A DNA stretch of 9,018 nucleotides from CAYFUL01 sp964346375 (GTDB taxonomy: Bacteria; Bacillota; Clostridia; Tissierellales; Peptoniphilaceae), in contig CAYFUL010000056.1 in the NCBI GenBank assembly GCA_964346375.1, positions 1 through 9,018 of the forward strand, read 5' to 3'. The translations under genes were made by a program, and so were the position numbers. Under the pieces are notes generated by a model. It did no database searches, was not told where the DNA came from, and saw only the letters and a program-made list of their open reading frames with translations. Shown here one piece after another: positions 1 through 6,476 of this stretch. Within the stretch, counting starts at the first letter, position 1. Every line of letters begins with the position of its first letter.

Positions 1-1
1 T

Positions 2-1221
2 ATGTATTTATGTGACAAAGAGAGAGTGGGGAAATAATTAAAACCTTCAGTACTTTTGGAGCTACTCCAGGGGGCGGAGTTAGTAGACTTGATTTTTACG
101 ATGGTGAACTTCAAGCTAGAGAAGAAGTAGTTAAGAGAATGAAGGAACTTGGCGCAGAGATTAAAGTAGACGATTTAGGATGTATCTACGCAACATTAAA
201 GGGTAGTGAAGATCTTCCTGCAATTATGAGTGGATCTCATACTGACTCTGTACTTCAAGGTGGAAATTATGACGGTATTCTTGGTGTAATGACAGCTATT
301 GAAGTTGCAACTACTATTGTAAAAAATAATATTCCTCATAGACATCCTTATACTGTTGTAGTTTGGACTAATGAGGAAGGTTCAAGATTCGACCCTGCAA
401 TGATGGTTTCTGGTATTCACACTGGAAAATTTGATGAAGCTAAGATGAAGGAATCTAAGGATATTGATGGAATTACTTTCGGCGAATCTCTTGCTAATAG
501 TGGCTGGAAAGGGGAGAAGGAAAATAGAGTAGACTGGGATAAAGTTGCAGGATTATTTGAACTACATATTGAACAAGGACCAGTACTTGAAGATATTGGC
601 AAGGATATTGGTATTGTTGAAGGTGTTTGTGGAATGGTTAACTACGAATTTAAATTTGTAGGACAAGCTGCCCATGCTGGTACTTTCCCAATGCCTTATA
701 GAAAGGACGCACTACTTGCTGCTTCATAGGCTATTCTATGGCTACATGAAGAGCTTCATAAACTTGATAGTAAATTAGTTTACACTACTGGTAGAATTTT
801 AGCTCATCCAAATATTCATACTATAGTTCCAGATGAAGTTAAATTTACACTAGATGCTAGACATCAAGATCCTGAAGTTATTAAACAAGTTGTAAAAATA
901 GTTGAAAGTCTACCTAAGGAAATTGCTAAGTGTGAAGCAAGTTATACTGAACTTTGGTCAAGAAAGACTGTTCACTTTGACAAGAAGAATATTGATTGTG
1001 TTGCAAAGGCTGTAGAAGATCTTGGATATTCTAACCATAGAATGTACTCAGGTCCAGGACACGACGCTCAATACGTAGCTGATATGGTACCAACAAGTAT
1101 GATTTTCGTTCCAAGTAAAGATGGACTAAGCCACTGTGAACCAGAATTTACTTCTGTAGAAGAATGTTGGAAAGGAGCAAATGTACTTCTAAATGCTATT
1201 TTAAACTTTGATGCACAGTAA
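2..1221 (+). pseudogene. hyuC: Zn-dependent carbamoylase / beta-ureidopropionase-type amidase (M20 family), frameshift plus nonsense
   Basis: The sequence encodes nearly a full member of the hydantoinase/carbamoylase branch of the M20 metallopeptidase fold (about 405 residues if repaired; family about 400-415). In this operon the expected reaction is N-carbamoyl-beta-alanine to beta-alanine, CO2 and NH3, in the cytoplasm. Family metal-site motifs are visible: SHTDS (His at 238), NYDG (Asp at 271), NEEGSRF (370-390), HIEQGP (His at 565), AAHAGT (His at 673) and GHDA (His at 1060). Two lesions break it. Near 27-31 the frame changes: an ATG at 2 reads ...DKERVGK then stops, whereas homology resumes one frame over at EIIKTFSTFG; restoring one lost T would give ERVWEIIK. 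At 727-729 an in-frame TAG sits where a Gln would fit (AAS-stop-AILWLHEEL), with homology continuing to the TAA at 1219-1221. The true start could lie left of the window. It ends 10 bp before hydA. Family assignment is firm; substrate is inferred from neighbours. Confidence -1.
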
Positions 1222-1226
1222 GGAGG
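1220..1226 (+). promoter_or_regulatory. Ribosome binding site of hydA overlapping the upstream stop codon
   Basis: AAGGAGG begins inside the TAA stop of the amidase gene and lies 5 nt before the ATG at 1232. It fixes the hydA start at 1232 rather than the in-frame TTG at 1208 or ATG at 1211, which lie inside the amidase reading frame and have no Shine-Dalgarno sequence. The stop/RBS overlap suggests translational coupling, which the premature TAG upstream could weaken. Confidence -1.
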
Positions 1227-1231
1227 ATAAA

Positions 1232-2611
1232 ATGAATTTCGATGTAATTATTAAAGGCGGAAAAATTATTACTGGCTCTGATGAATTTGTAGCGGATATT
1301 GGAATTTTAGAGGGAAAAGTTGTAGAGATTGGTGTTAATTTAGAAGGAGACGCTAAGGAAGTTATTGATGCAAAGGGTAAGTACGTTCTTCCGAGGGCAA
1401 TAGATGCTCATACTCACTTAGATATGCCTTTTGGTGGAACTTTCTCAAGTAATGACTTTGAAACTGGAACTAAGGCAGCTGCAATTGGTGGTACAACTTC
1501 TGTAATAGACTTTGCAGTTCAACCTATAGGAGATACCCTTGCACATACTGCTGAACTTTGGAAAGGAAGAGCAGACGGTAAGGCTGTAATTGATTATGGT
1601 ATCCATATTGCTGTAACGGATGTAAAAAATGGACAACTTGATGAAATAAAATCCATGGTTGAAAATGGATACACTTCTTACAAGGTGTTTATGGTTTATG
1701 ACAATATGAGAGTTGAAGACGACGTATTTATAAGTGTACTTGAAACTGCTACAAAAGAAGGAGCAATAATTGGTGTTCGCTGTGAAAACTACTTTATAAT
1801 TAAAAAACTTGTTGCTGAACTTTTAGAAGCAGGTAAAGTTGAACCTAAGTACCACGCAATTTCTCGTCCATCTATTTGTGAAGGTGAGGCTGCAAATAGA
1901 GCAATAGTTCTTGCAGAAGTTGCTAACTCTCCATTAATGATAGTTCACAACTCATGTAAGGAAAGTGTTGAAGCTATTAGAGGAGGTAGAGCAAGAGGCG
2001 TTAAGGTAATGGGCGAAACCTGTCCACAATATGTACTTACTGATTATTCTGCTTATGAAGAGCCTAACTTTGGTGGAGCTAAGTATGTAATGAGTCCTCC
2101 AATTAGACCTAAAGAGCATCAAGAATATATTTGGGAAGCATTAAGAGATGGAACTCTTCAAACAGTTTCTACAGACCACTGCCCATTCTTTATGGAACAA
2201 AAGGAACTTGGTAAGGATGACTTTAGTAAAATTCCAAACGGAGCTCCTGATATTGAAGCTAGATATTCACTAATGCTAACCCATGGACCAAAACATGGAC
2301 TTCCACTACAAAAGGTAGTAAGTCTTTGTGCAACTAACCCAGCTAAAATTTATGGAATGTATTCAAAGAAGGGTACAATTGCTCCTGGCAGTGACGCTGA
2401 TATAGTTATTTGGGATCCAGAGGACAAGAGAACTATAACTGTAGATATGCTACACGAAAACGTAGACTATATTCCATTTGAGGGTATTGAAGTTGATGGT
2501 TGGCCATGTGTTACTCTTTCTCGTGGCGAAATAATTGCTAAGGATGGAGAGTATGTAGGCGCAGATGGTAGAGGAGAATTCCTAAAGAGAGACAAGACCA
2601 CTATTCTGTAA
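1232..2611 (+). CDS. hydA: Dihydropyrimidinase / hydantoinase (cyclic amidohydrolase), with an altered metal-ligand position
   Basis: This 459-residue cytoplasmic enzyme belongs to the dihydropyrimidinase/D-hydantoinase family (usual length about 460). It should hydrolyse 5,6-dihydrouracil to N-carbamoyl-beta-alanine, between PreTA and the HyuC-type amidase. Visible family residues are HTH at 60-62, Lys151 in YKVFMVYD (the carbamylated bridging Lys) with Tyr156, His239 in IVHNSC, GETCPQY at 261-267, Ser288 in SPP, Asp315 in STDHCPF and Asn336 in IPNG. Two positions are odd. Where the family has the metal-binding His of VHxEN, this protein has Arg183 (CGC at 1778-1780, one transition from CAC). 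Where the family has PGxIDxHTH, it has Arg55 (AGG at 1394-1396). Both could impair the binuclear metal centre, so activity is uncertain although the frame is intact. It follows the amidase by 10 bp and precedes preT by 23 bp. Dihydropyrimidines are favoured over hydantoins because preT/preA are adjacent. Confidence -1.
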   Translation: MNFDVIIKGGKIITGSDEFVADIGILEGKVVEIGVNLEGDAKEVIDAKGKYVLPRAIDAHTHLDMPFGGTFSSNDFETGTKAAAIGGTTSVIDFAVQPIGDTLAHTAELWKGRADGKAVIDYGIHIAVTDVKNGQLDEIKSMVENGYTSYKVFMVYDNMRVEDDVFISVLETATKEGAIIGVRCENYFIIKKLVAELLEAGKVEPKYHAISRPSICEGEAANRAIVLAEVANSPLMIVHNSCKESVEAIRGGRARGVKVMGETCPQYVLTDYSAYEEPNFGGAKYVMSPPIRPKEHQEYIWEALRDGTLQTVSTDHCPFFMEQKELGKDDFSKIPNGAPDIEARYSLMLTHGPKHGLPLQKVVSLCATNPAKIYGMYSKKGTIAPGSDADIVIWDPEDKRTITVDMLHENVDYIPFEGIEVDGWPCVTLSRGEIIAKDGEYVGADGRGEFLKRDKTTIL

Positions 2612-2634
2612 AAATTAATTAATAGGAGTGTTTT

Positions 2635-3852
2635 ATGAGCAATATTAAAAAACTTAAATACGGAGAACCGGCAAAGGTTGCTTATGACATTAGAACAGCA
2701 ATGGAAGAAGCAACTAGGTGCCTTCTCTTCGAAGATGCCCCTTGTAGCAGAGATTGCCCAGCAGGAACCAACCCTGGAAAATTCATTCGTTCAATTAGAC
2801 TTAGAAACTTTAAAGGTGCAGCAGAAACTATAAGAGAAAATAATATCCTTGGTGGAACTTGTGCCCTTGTTTGCCCATACGATAAACTTTGTGAACAAGC
2901 ATGTAGTAGAACTGGAATAGATAAGCCAATTCAAATTGGAGATTTACAGGCATTTGCCATCTCTCAAGAAAAACTATTTGGAATGAAAATTCTAAAAGCT
3001 GGGGAGAAAATTGGTAAAAAAGTAGCTTGTATAGGATCTGGTCCTGCATCTCTAGCAGTTGCTGCAAAACTTGCAACTAGAGGAGTAGATGTAGTTATTT
3101 ACGAACAGTTTGAAAAAGCTGGTGGAGTACTTACTTACGGAATTAACCCTTCAAGACTTCCAAGAGATGTTGTAGATTATGATATTTCAAAAGTTGAAGA
3201 ACTTGGTGTGGAATTTAAATTTAACACAAAAATAGACGCAGAAAAAATTGAAGAGTTAAGAAACGAATACGACGCAGTATTTATTGGAGTAGGACTTTGG
3301 AAAACTTGGCTTCCTGAAATTGAAGGAATAGAACTTGATGGAGTAGAGACTGCAGTAGATTTCTTAAAGAAGCTATATGAGAATAATGGAAATGTAGACA
3401 TTGGCGAAGATATTATTATCGTTGGTGGAGGAGACGTTGCAATAGACTGTGCTACTTCTGCAAAACAAATGGGATGTAAAAATGTAGCAATAGTTTATAG
3501 AAGAACTATGGAAGAAGCTCCAGCTAATGTTATAGAACTAAACTATCTATTTAGCCTAGGTATTCCTATGCACACTAGACTGGCCCCTCATAAAATCTAT
3601 GGAGAAAATGGCAAGGTTACTATGATGGAATTTAAGTCATGGGACGAAGTTGGAGAATTAAAAATAAAAGCAGATAGAGTTGTATTTGCAGTAGGACAAA
3701 AGGCAGCTGACGATTATAAGGACTATTCACCAGCAGAAGGCGTATTTATTGCAGGAGATATAGTAAACGGTGGAGAGACTGTTGTACAAGCAGTAGCAGA
3801 TGGAAAAGTAGCAGCAGAAGAAATTCTAAAGTATCTAGGAGAGGAGGTATAA
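2635..3852 (+). CDS. preT: NAD-dependent dihydropyrimidine dehydrogenase, PreT flavoprotein/Fe-S subunit
   Basis: This 405-residue protein matches PreT (E. coli YeiT, about 412), the FAD subunit that passes electrons from NADH to PreA for reduction of uracil or thymine. The N-terminus has the GltD/DPD-type cysteine domain: C29, C37, C41, then C76, C80, C86, C90 and Gln105 (IGDLQAF), which in mammalian DPD ligate two [4Fe-4S] clusters. The second Cys of the family's CLLC motif is Phe here (CLLF, F32, codon 2728-2730), so one cluster appears to lack a ligand. A Rossmann FAD motif GSGPAS is at 134-139, a second dinucleotide motif GGGDVAID at about 254-261 should bind NAD(H), and the C-terminal FAD motif FIAGDIVNGGETVVQA is at 371-386. 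GGAGTG-like bases before the ATG at 2635 support the start. The stop is 1 bp before preA, as expected for two subunits of one enzyme. GltD-type oxidoreductases share the fold, but the pairing with preA settles the call. Confidence -1.
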   Translation: MSNIKKLKYGEPAKVAYDIRTAMEEATRCLLFEDAPCSRDCPAGTNPGKFIRSIRLRNFKGAAETIRENNILGGTCALVCPYDKLCEQACSRTGIDKPIQIGDLQAFAISQEKLFGMKILKAGEKIGKKVACIGSGPASLAVAAKLATRGVDVVIYEQFEKAGGVLTYGINPSRLPRDVVDYDISKVEELGVEFKFNTKIDAEKIEELRNEYDAVFIGVGLWKTWLPEIEGIELDGVETAVDFLKKLYENNGNVDIGEDIIIVGGGDVAIDCATSAKQMGCKNVAIVYRRTMEEAPANVIELNYLFSLGIPMHTRLAPHKIYGENGKVTMMEFKSWDEVGELKIKADRVVFAVGQKAADDYKDYSPAEGVFIAGDIVNGGETVVQAVADGKVAAEEILKYLGEEV

Positions 3853-3853
3853 T

Positions 3854-5095
3854 ATGGCACTAAGAAAAGACTTATCAATAGACTTTTTAGGAGTAAAATG
3901 TGAGAATCCATTTTTCCTATCTTCTTCCCCAGTTGGATCAAATTATGAAATGATCAAAAAGGCATATGAAGCTGGATGGGGTGGAGTTTTCTATAAGACA
4001 ATAGGAATATTTATACCTGATGAATGTTCACCTAGATTTGATATAGGTAGAAAAGAAGGACTTCCATGGACTGGCTTTAAAAATTTGGAGATGATTTCTG
4101 ACAAGTCACTAGAAACTAACTTAGAGTATATTAGCCGTTTAAAGAAGGACTATCCAAATAAGGTAATGGCAGTTTCAATTATGGGTAGTAACGAAGAGGA
4201 ATGGGAAATACTTGCAAAGAAGGTAACAGCAGCTGGAGCAGACTTAATAGAGTGTAACTTCTCCTGTCCACAGATGACCTCCCATAATATGGGTTCAGAC
4301 GTAGGACAAGACCCAGAGCTTGTACGAAATTATTCAAAGGTTGTATCAAGTGCAACTCATCTACCAGTAATAGCAAAGATGACTCCAAATATTGGTAATA
4401 TGGAAATTCCTGCCCTTGCAGCAATTGAAGGGGGAGCAAAGGGAATTGCAGCAATAAATACAGTAAAGGCAATAACAAGTATAGACTACGAAAGTTTAAC
4501 AGCAATGCCAGTAGTAAATGGAAAATCTTCCATCTCTGGATATTCAGGAGCAACGGTAAAACCAATTGCCCTTAGATTTATTACTCAAATGAAACAATTC
4601 GAACCATTAAAAGACGTACCAATAACAGGAATGGGTGGTATAGAAACTTGGTCAGATGCACTAGAATTTTTACTAGTAGGCGCATCAAATCTTCAAGTAA
4701 CAACTGCCGTAATGGAGTATGGTTATAGAATAGTTGAGGATATGATAAGTGGAGTAAGCCACTTTATGGACGAAAGAGGAATTGACAAATTAGAAGATCT
4801 AGTAGGACTTGCACTTCCAAATATAGTAGCAGCAGAAGACCTAGATAGAGATTTTAAAGTTATTCCTAAGATAGACGATGAAAAATGTGTTGGCTGTGGA
4901 AGATGTTATGTTTCATGTTTCGATGCAGCACACCAAGCAATAGATTGGGATAGTGAAAATAGATTACCAGTAATAAATGATAACTGTGTAGGTTGTCACC
5001 TATGCTTAAATGTTTGCCCGGTACACGATTGTATTACACCAGGGGAAGTAATATTTAAGGAAGGTAGAACATCACATGATGTTGTAGTAAAATAG
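3854..5095 (+). CDS. preA: NAD-dependent dihydropyrimidine dehydrogenase, PreA catalytic subunit
   Basis: This 413-residue protein matches E. coli PreA (about 411) in length and motif order. It is the FMN-containing TIM-barrel subunit that reduces uracil or thymine to the 5,6-dihydro base, or runs in reverse. The start has LSSSPVGSNYEM, followed by KTIG and SPRFD; NFSCPQMTSHNMGSDVGQ (about 135-152) carries the catalytic Cys known from the NxSCP motif of DPD. KMTPNIG, AINTVKAIT, VNGKSSISGYSG and GMGGIETW line the FMN and substrate site. The C-terminus has a two-cluster ferredoxin domain, CVGCGRCYVSC and CVGCHLCLNVCPVHDC, with all eight expected [4Fe-4S] cysteines. The ATG follows the preT stop by 1 bp, and its GAGGAGG (3841-3847) lies in the last preT codons, so the two are probably translationally coupled. 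I see no lesion in it, in contrast to several of its neighbours. Dihydroorotate dehydrogenase is a relative but lacks this DPD signature set. Confidence -1.
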   Translation: MALRKDLSIDFLGVKCENPFFLSSSPVGSNYEMIKKAYEAGWGGVFYKTIGIFIPDECSPRFDIGRKEGLPWTGFKNLEMISDKSLETNLEYISRLKKDYPNKVMAVSIMGSNEEEWEILAKKVTAAGADLIECNFSCPQMTSHNMGSDVGQDPELVRNYSKVVSSATHLPVIAKMTPNIGNMEIPALAAIEGGAKGIAAINTVKAITSIDYESLTAMPVVNGKSSISGYSGATVKPIALRFITQMKQFEPLKDVPITGMGGIETWSDALEFLLVGASNLQVTTAVMEYGYRIVEDMISGVSHFMDERGIDKLEDLVGLALPNIVAAEDLDRDFKVIPKIDDEKCVGCGRCYVSCFDAAHQAIDWDSENRLPVINDNCVGCHLCLNVCPVHDCITPGEVIFKEGRTSHDVVVK

Positions 5096-5121
5096 ATATA
5101 CGAATAAAAGAGAGGTGTTAT

Positions 5122-5589
5122 ATGCTTTACATTACAGCTTTAGGAGTTGGAACAGGTATAGCTTGTGGAATTTGGGCATGGATAGGACCTATACTTAATC
5201 TTTCAGTGGCGGCAGGATTTGCAGGCACAACGACGTATTTTGCCTGCCCTCCACCTCTGGAGGGAGTAGGTAAAATTCCAAAGTGCTTTGCTGGAAATTT
5301 AACTGGCTACCTATACGCAATGCTCTCCATGTATTTAACAAGTAGATTTGGCGGAGAGCTATTCTCCATTTTTATGACGGGATTAATATCATTTTTAATG
5401 TGTTACCAAAATAGATTTATATCCTATCTTGATTACATACCTGCAGCCTTTATGGGATGCTTTACAACATTCCTAACAGGAGGAGCGCCAAATACACTAC
5501 CATCTATGATAGTAGGTTATGTAGTGGCACTAGGATGCGATTACGGCGCAAGGTTAGTTTTTAAATATTTTGGTAAGAAAGAAAATTAA
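5122..5589 (+). CDS. DUF1097-type small inner membrane protein, possible transport role
   Basis: This 155-residue hydrophobic protein resembles the DUF1097 family (E. coli YcdZ is a member, about 163 residues). About six membrane segments can be drawn: roughly 3-20, 25-41, 58-75, 78-94, 103-120 and 126-145. Small-residue-rich stretches such as GTGIACGIWAWIG, and YIPAAFMGCFTTFLTGGAP near 105-123, recall the family's conserved PxxFxGCFxTFA region. A CPPP turn lies at 42-45. The C-terminus is short and basic (KYFGKKEN). An AGAGGTG ribosome site precedes the ATG. It is the last gene of the pyrimidine operon, 26 bp after preA and just before the operon terminator. The family has no settled function that I know of. 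The position suggests uptake of a pyrimidine or export of a product such as beta-alanine, but nothing in the sequence shows a substrate. Family recognition is by eye from motifs and size. Confidence -1.
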   Translation: MLYITALGVGTGIACGIWAWIGPILNLSVAAGFAGTTTYFACPPPLEGVGKIPKCFAGNLTGYLYAMLSMYLTSRFGGELFSIFMTGLISFLMCYQNRFISYLDYIPAAFMGCFTTFLTGGAPNTLPSMIVGYVVALGCDYGARLVFKYFGKKEN

Positions 5590-5638
5590 TGGATTAAAAT
5601 TTGAATGATATATTCATTTTACTTACGTAATAATTTTG

Positions 5639-5667
5639 ATAAGGACTTTTACAGTCCTTATTTTTTT
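5639..5667 (+). terminator. Rho-independent terminator of the pyrimidine operon
   Basis: ATAAGGACT (5639-5647) pairs perfectly with AGTCCTTAT (5653-5661) around a 5-nt TTTAC loop, and a run of seven T follows at 5661-5667. It lies 50 bp after the DUF1097 stop and separates the operon from the repeat cluster. Confidence -1.
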
Positions 5668-5673
5668 GCGGTT

Positions 5674-5879
5674 ATATTGTATCTGTATGTTAATACGAAT
5701 GCATTTCATTGTACCGATGCACTCCCTCCTCGGGTCGGGCGGGGGCTCGACGCAACCTACCATAAATTACGTTGGAACTATTGCACCAAATTTCACCCTA
5801 TTCAAAAATAACCCCTACATTGAACAAATCAAAACTGTTTCAAAACAAATGGTAGGGGCGACTCGTCCCGAGGCGCCCG
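5674..5879. repeat. GC-rich structured repeat, copy 1 (with AT-rich lead-in linker)
   Basis: The lead-in linker at 5674-5722 (AATACGAATGCATT, then CATTGTACCGATGCACT) is shared in diverged form with the other copies. The body runs from CTCCCTCCTCGGGTCGGGC (from 5722) to AGGCGCCCG (ending 5879). Inner inverted arms are CCTACCAT (5756-5763) and ATGGTAGG (5849-5856), and a right hairpin GGGCGAC/GGCGCCC follows with one mismatch. The core (TTGGAAC, ACCAAATTTCACC, TACATTGAACAAATCAA) closely matches copy 3. Short open frames across it are translations of the repeat, not genes. Confidence -1.
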
Positions 5880-5888
5880 TTAAAAACT

Positions 5889-5960
5889 GTTCGTGTTTTG
5901 TTGTGTATGTATTCCATTGTACCGATGCACTCCCTCCTCGGGTCGGGCAGGGACGCCCGC
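5889..5960. repeat. GC-rich structured repeat, copy 2 (partial)
   Basis: Only the linker (GTATTCCATTGTACCGATG) and the left GC-rich part (CTCCCTCCTCGGGTCGGGC, then AGGGACGCCCGC) are present. The CCTACC arm, the core and a separate right hairpin are missing, as if an internal deletion had joined the two ends. About 30 bp of unremarkable sequence separates it from copy 3. Confidence -1.
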
Positions 5961-5990
5961 ATCTTCAATTTCAGCCGTTAGAATATTAGC

Positions 5991-6150
5991 CTCCCTCCTC
6001 GGGTCGGGCGGGGGCCCGACACCCTACCTTGGGTTACGTTGGAACAATTGAACCAAATTTCACCATATTTCAAAATCAGCCGTACATTGAACAAATCAAT
6101 ATTATTTCAAAACAAATGGTAGGGGCGCCACGTCACGAGGCGCCCGCAAC
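5991..6150. repeat. GC-rich structured repeat, copy 3 (complete body)
   Basis: The left hairpin GTCGGGC (6003-6009), loop GGGG, GCCCGAC (6014-6020) is perfect. Inverted arms CCCTACC (6022-6028) and GGTAGGG (6118-6124) enclose a core nearly the same as copy 1. The right hairpin GGGCGCC/GGCGCCC (6122-6128 and 6138-6144 region) is perfect. The tail GCAACGTTATGTCCGTG leads into the linker of copy 4, giving a tandem arrangement. Confidence -1.
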
Positions 6151-6363
6151 GTTATGTCCGTGTTTAATACCGATGTATTCTATGATACCGATGTACACTC
6201 TCCTCGGGTCGGGCGGGACGCCCTATGCCCTACCATGAGTTGTTTAAATACAGTGGATTATATAAATTACAAACACAAAACCTATAGCTGATTTGAAAAA
6301 CATTCATCCCAAATAACCCATGGTAGGGGCGACTCGTCCTCGAGACGCCCGCAACGTTATGTC
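6151..6363. repeat. GC-rich structured repeat, copy 4 (second core type)
   Basis: The linker (6151-6200) carries AATACCGATGTATT and ATACCGATGTACACT. The body runs from TCCTCGGGTCGGGC to GACGCCCG and the tail GCAACGTTATGTC. Its arms are the longest of the set: CCCTACCATG (from 6228) pairs perfectly with CATGGTAGGG (ending 6327). The right hairpin keeps five GC pairs, an A/A mismatch and then CTCG/CGAG around TCCT. The core differs from copies 1 and 3 but shares ATAAATTAC, TTTGAAA and CATTCATC with copy 5. Confidence -1.
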
Positions 6364-6398
6364 TTTAATTTTTTACACTCATACAGACAAATGTTTTC

Positions 6399-6417
6399 AA
6401 TGTAAATAATTTACATT
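6399..6417. promoter_or_regulatory. Perfect 9+1+9 palindrome over the GntR-gene -35 box (operator candidate)
   Basis: AATGTAAAT, a single A, then ATTTACATT form a perfect inverted repeat whose right half contains the -35 hexamer at 6410-6415. A regulator bound here would block RNA polymerase. The length and dyad symmetry suit a dimeric HTH protein; the GntR protein encoded just downstream is the simplest candidate (inference). Confidence -1.
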
Positions 6418-6438
6418 TATCCAAATTCAATATATAAT
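6410..6438 (+). promoter_or_regulatory. Sigma-70-type promoter of the GntR gene
   Basis: TTTACA (6410-6415, five of six consensus bases) and TATAAT (6433-6438, perfect) are separated by exactly 17 bp. The start codon is 38 bp past the -10 box. No other convincing promoter is seen between the repeats and the GntR gene. Both flanking palindromes touch it, so it should be repressible. Confidence -1.
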
Positions 6439-6439
6439 G

Positions 6440-6459
6440 AATACAAAGAACATTGTATT
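6440..6459. promoter_or_regulatory. Second dyad just after the -10 box (operator candidate)
   Basis: AATACAA (6440-6446) and TTGTATT (6453-6459) are perfect inverted arms around a 6-bp spacer, covering the expected transcription start. The half-site differs from that of the 6399-6417 palindrome, so the two may bind different proteins. GntR/FadR-type operators often contain GTAT/ATAC-like dyads, which fits loosely. Confidence -1.
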
Positions 6460-6476
6460 GAATATAAGGAGGTATT

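Noticed and set aside
1208..1231. Earlier TTG/ATG starts for hydA
   Set aside because: They lie within the amidase coding sequence and lack a Shine-Dalgarno site, whereas AAGGAGG sits 5 nt before the ATG at 1232, where family homology begins.
2249..2251. Asp340 of HydA as a further damaging change
   Set aside because: The residue after NGxP varies between family members (Ile, Met, Gly), so no conserved residue is clearly lost.
4179..4565. Reverse-strand open frame of 128 codons within preA
   Set aside because: It is a leucine-rich antisense shadow of the preA codons with no ribosome site; preA itself is strongly supported by family motifs.
5772..5790. Sigma-54 -24/-12-like promoter (TTGGAAC...TTGCACC)
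   Set aside because: The GG to GC spacing is about 3 bp too short, the sequence is part of the repeat core, and the matching bases in copy 3 lose the TTGC.
5605..6238. Several short open frames of 68-117 codons across the intergenic region
   Set aside because: They run through the GC-rich repeats, overlap in different frames, have no ribosome sites, and their apparent similarity to each other comes from the repeat DNA.
5674..6363. CRISPR array
   Set aside because: Units are about 200 bp and diverged, with no short direct repeats or unique spacers of regular length.
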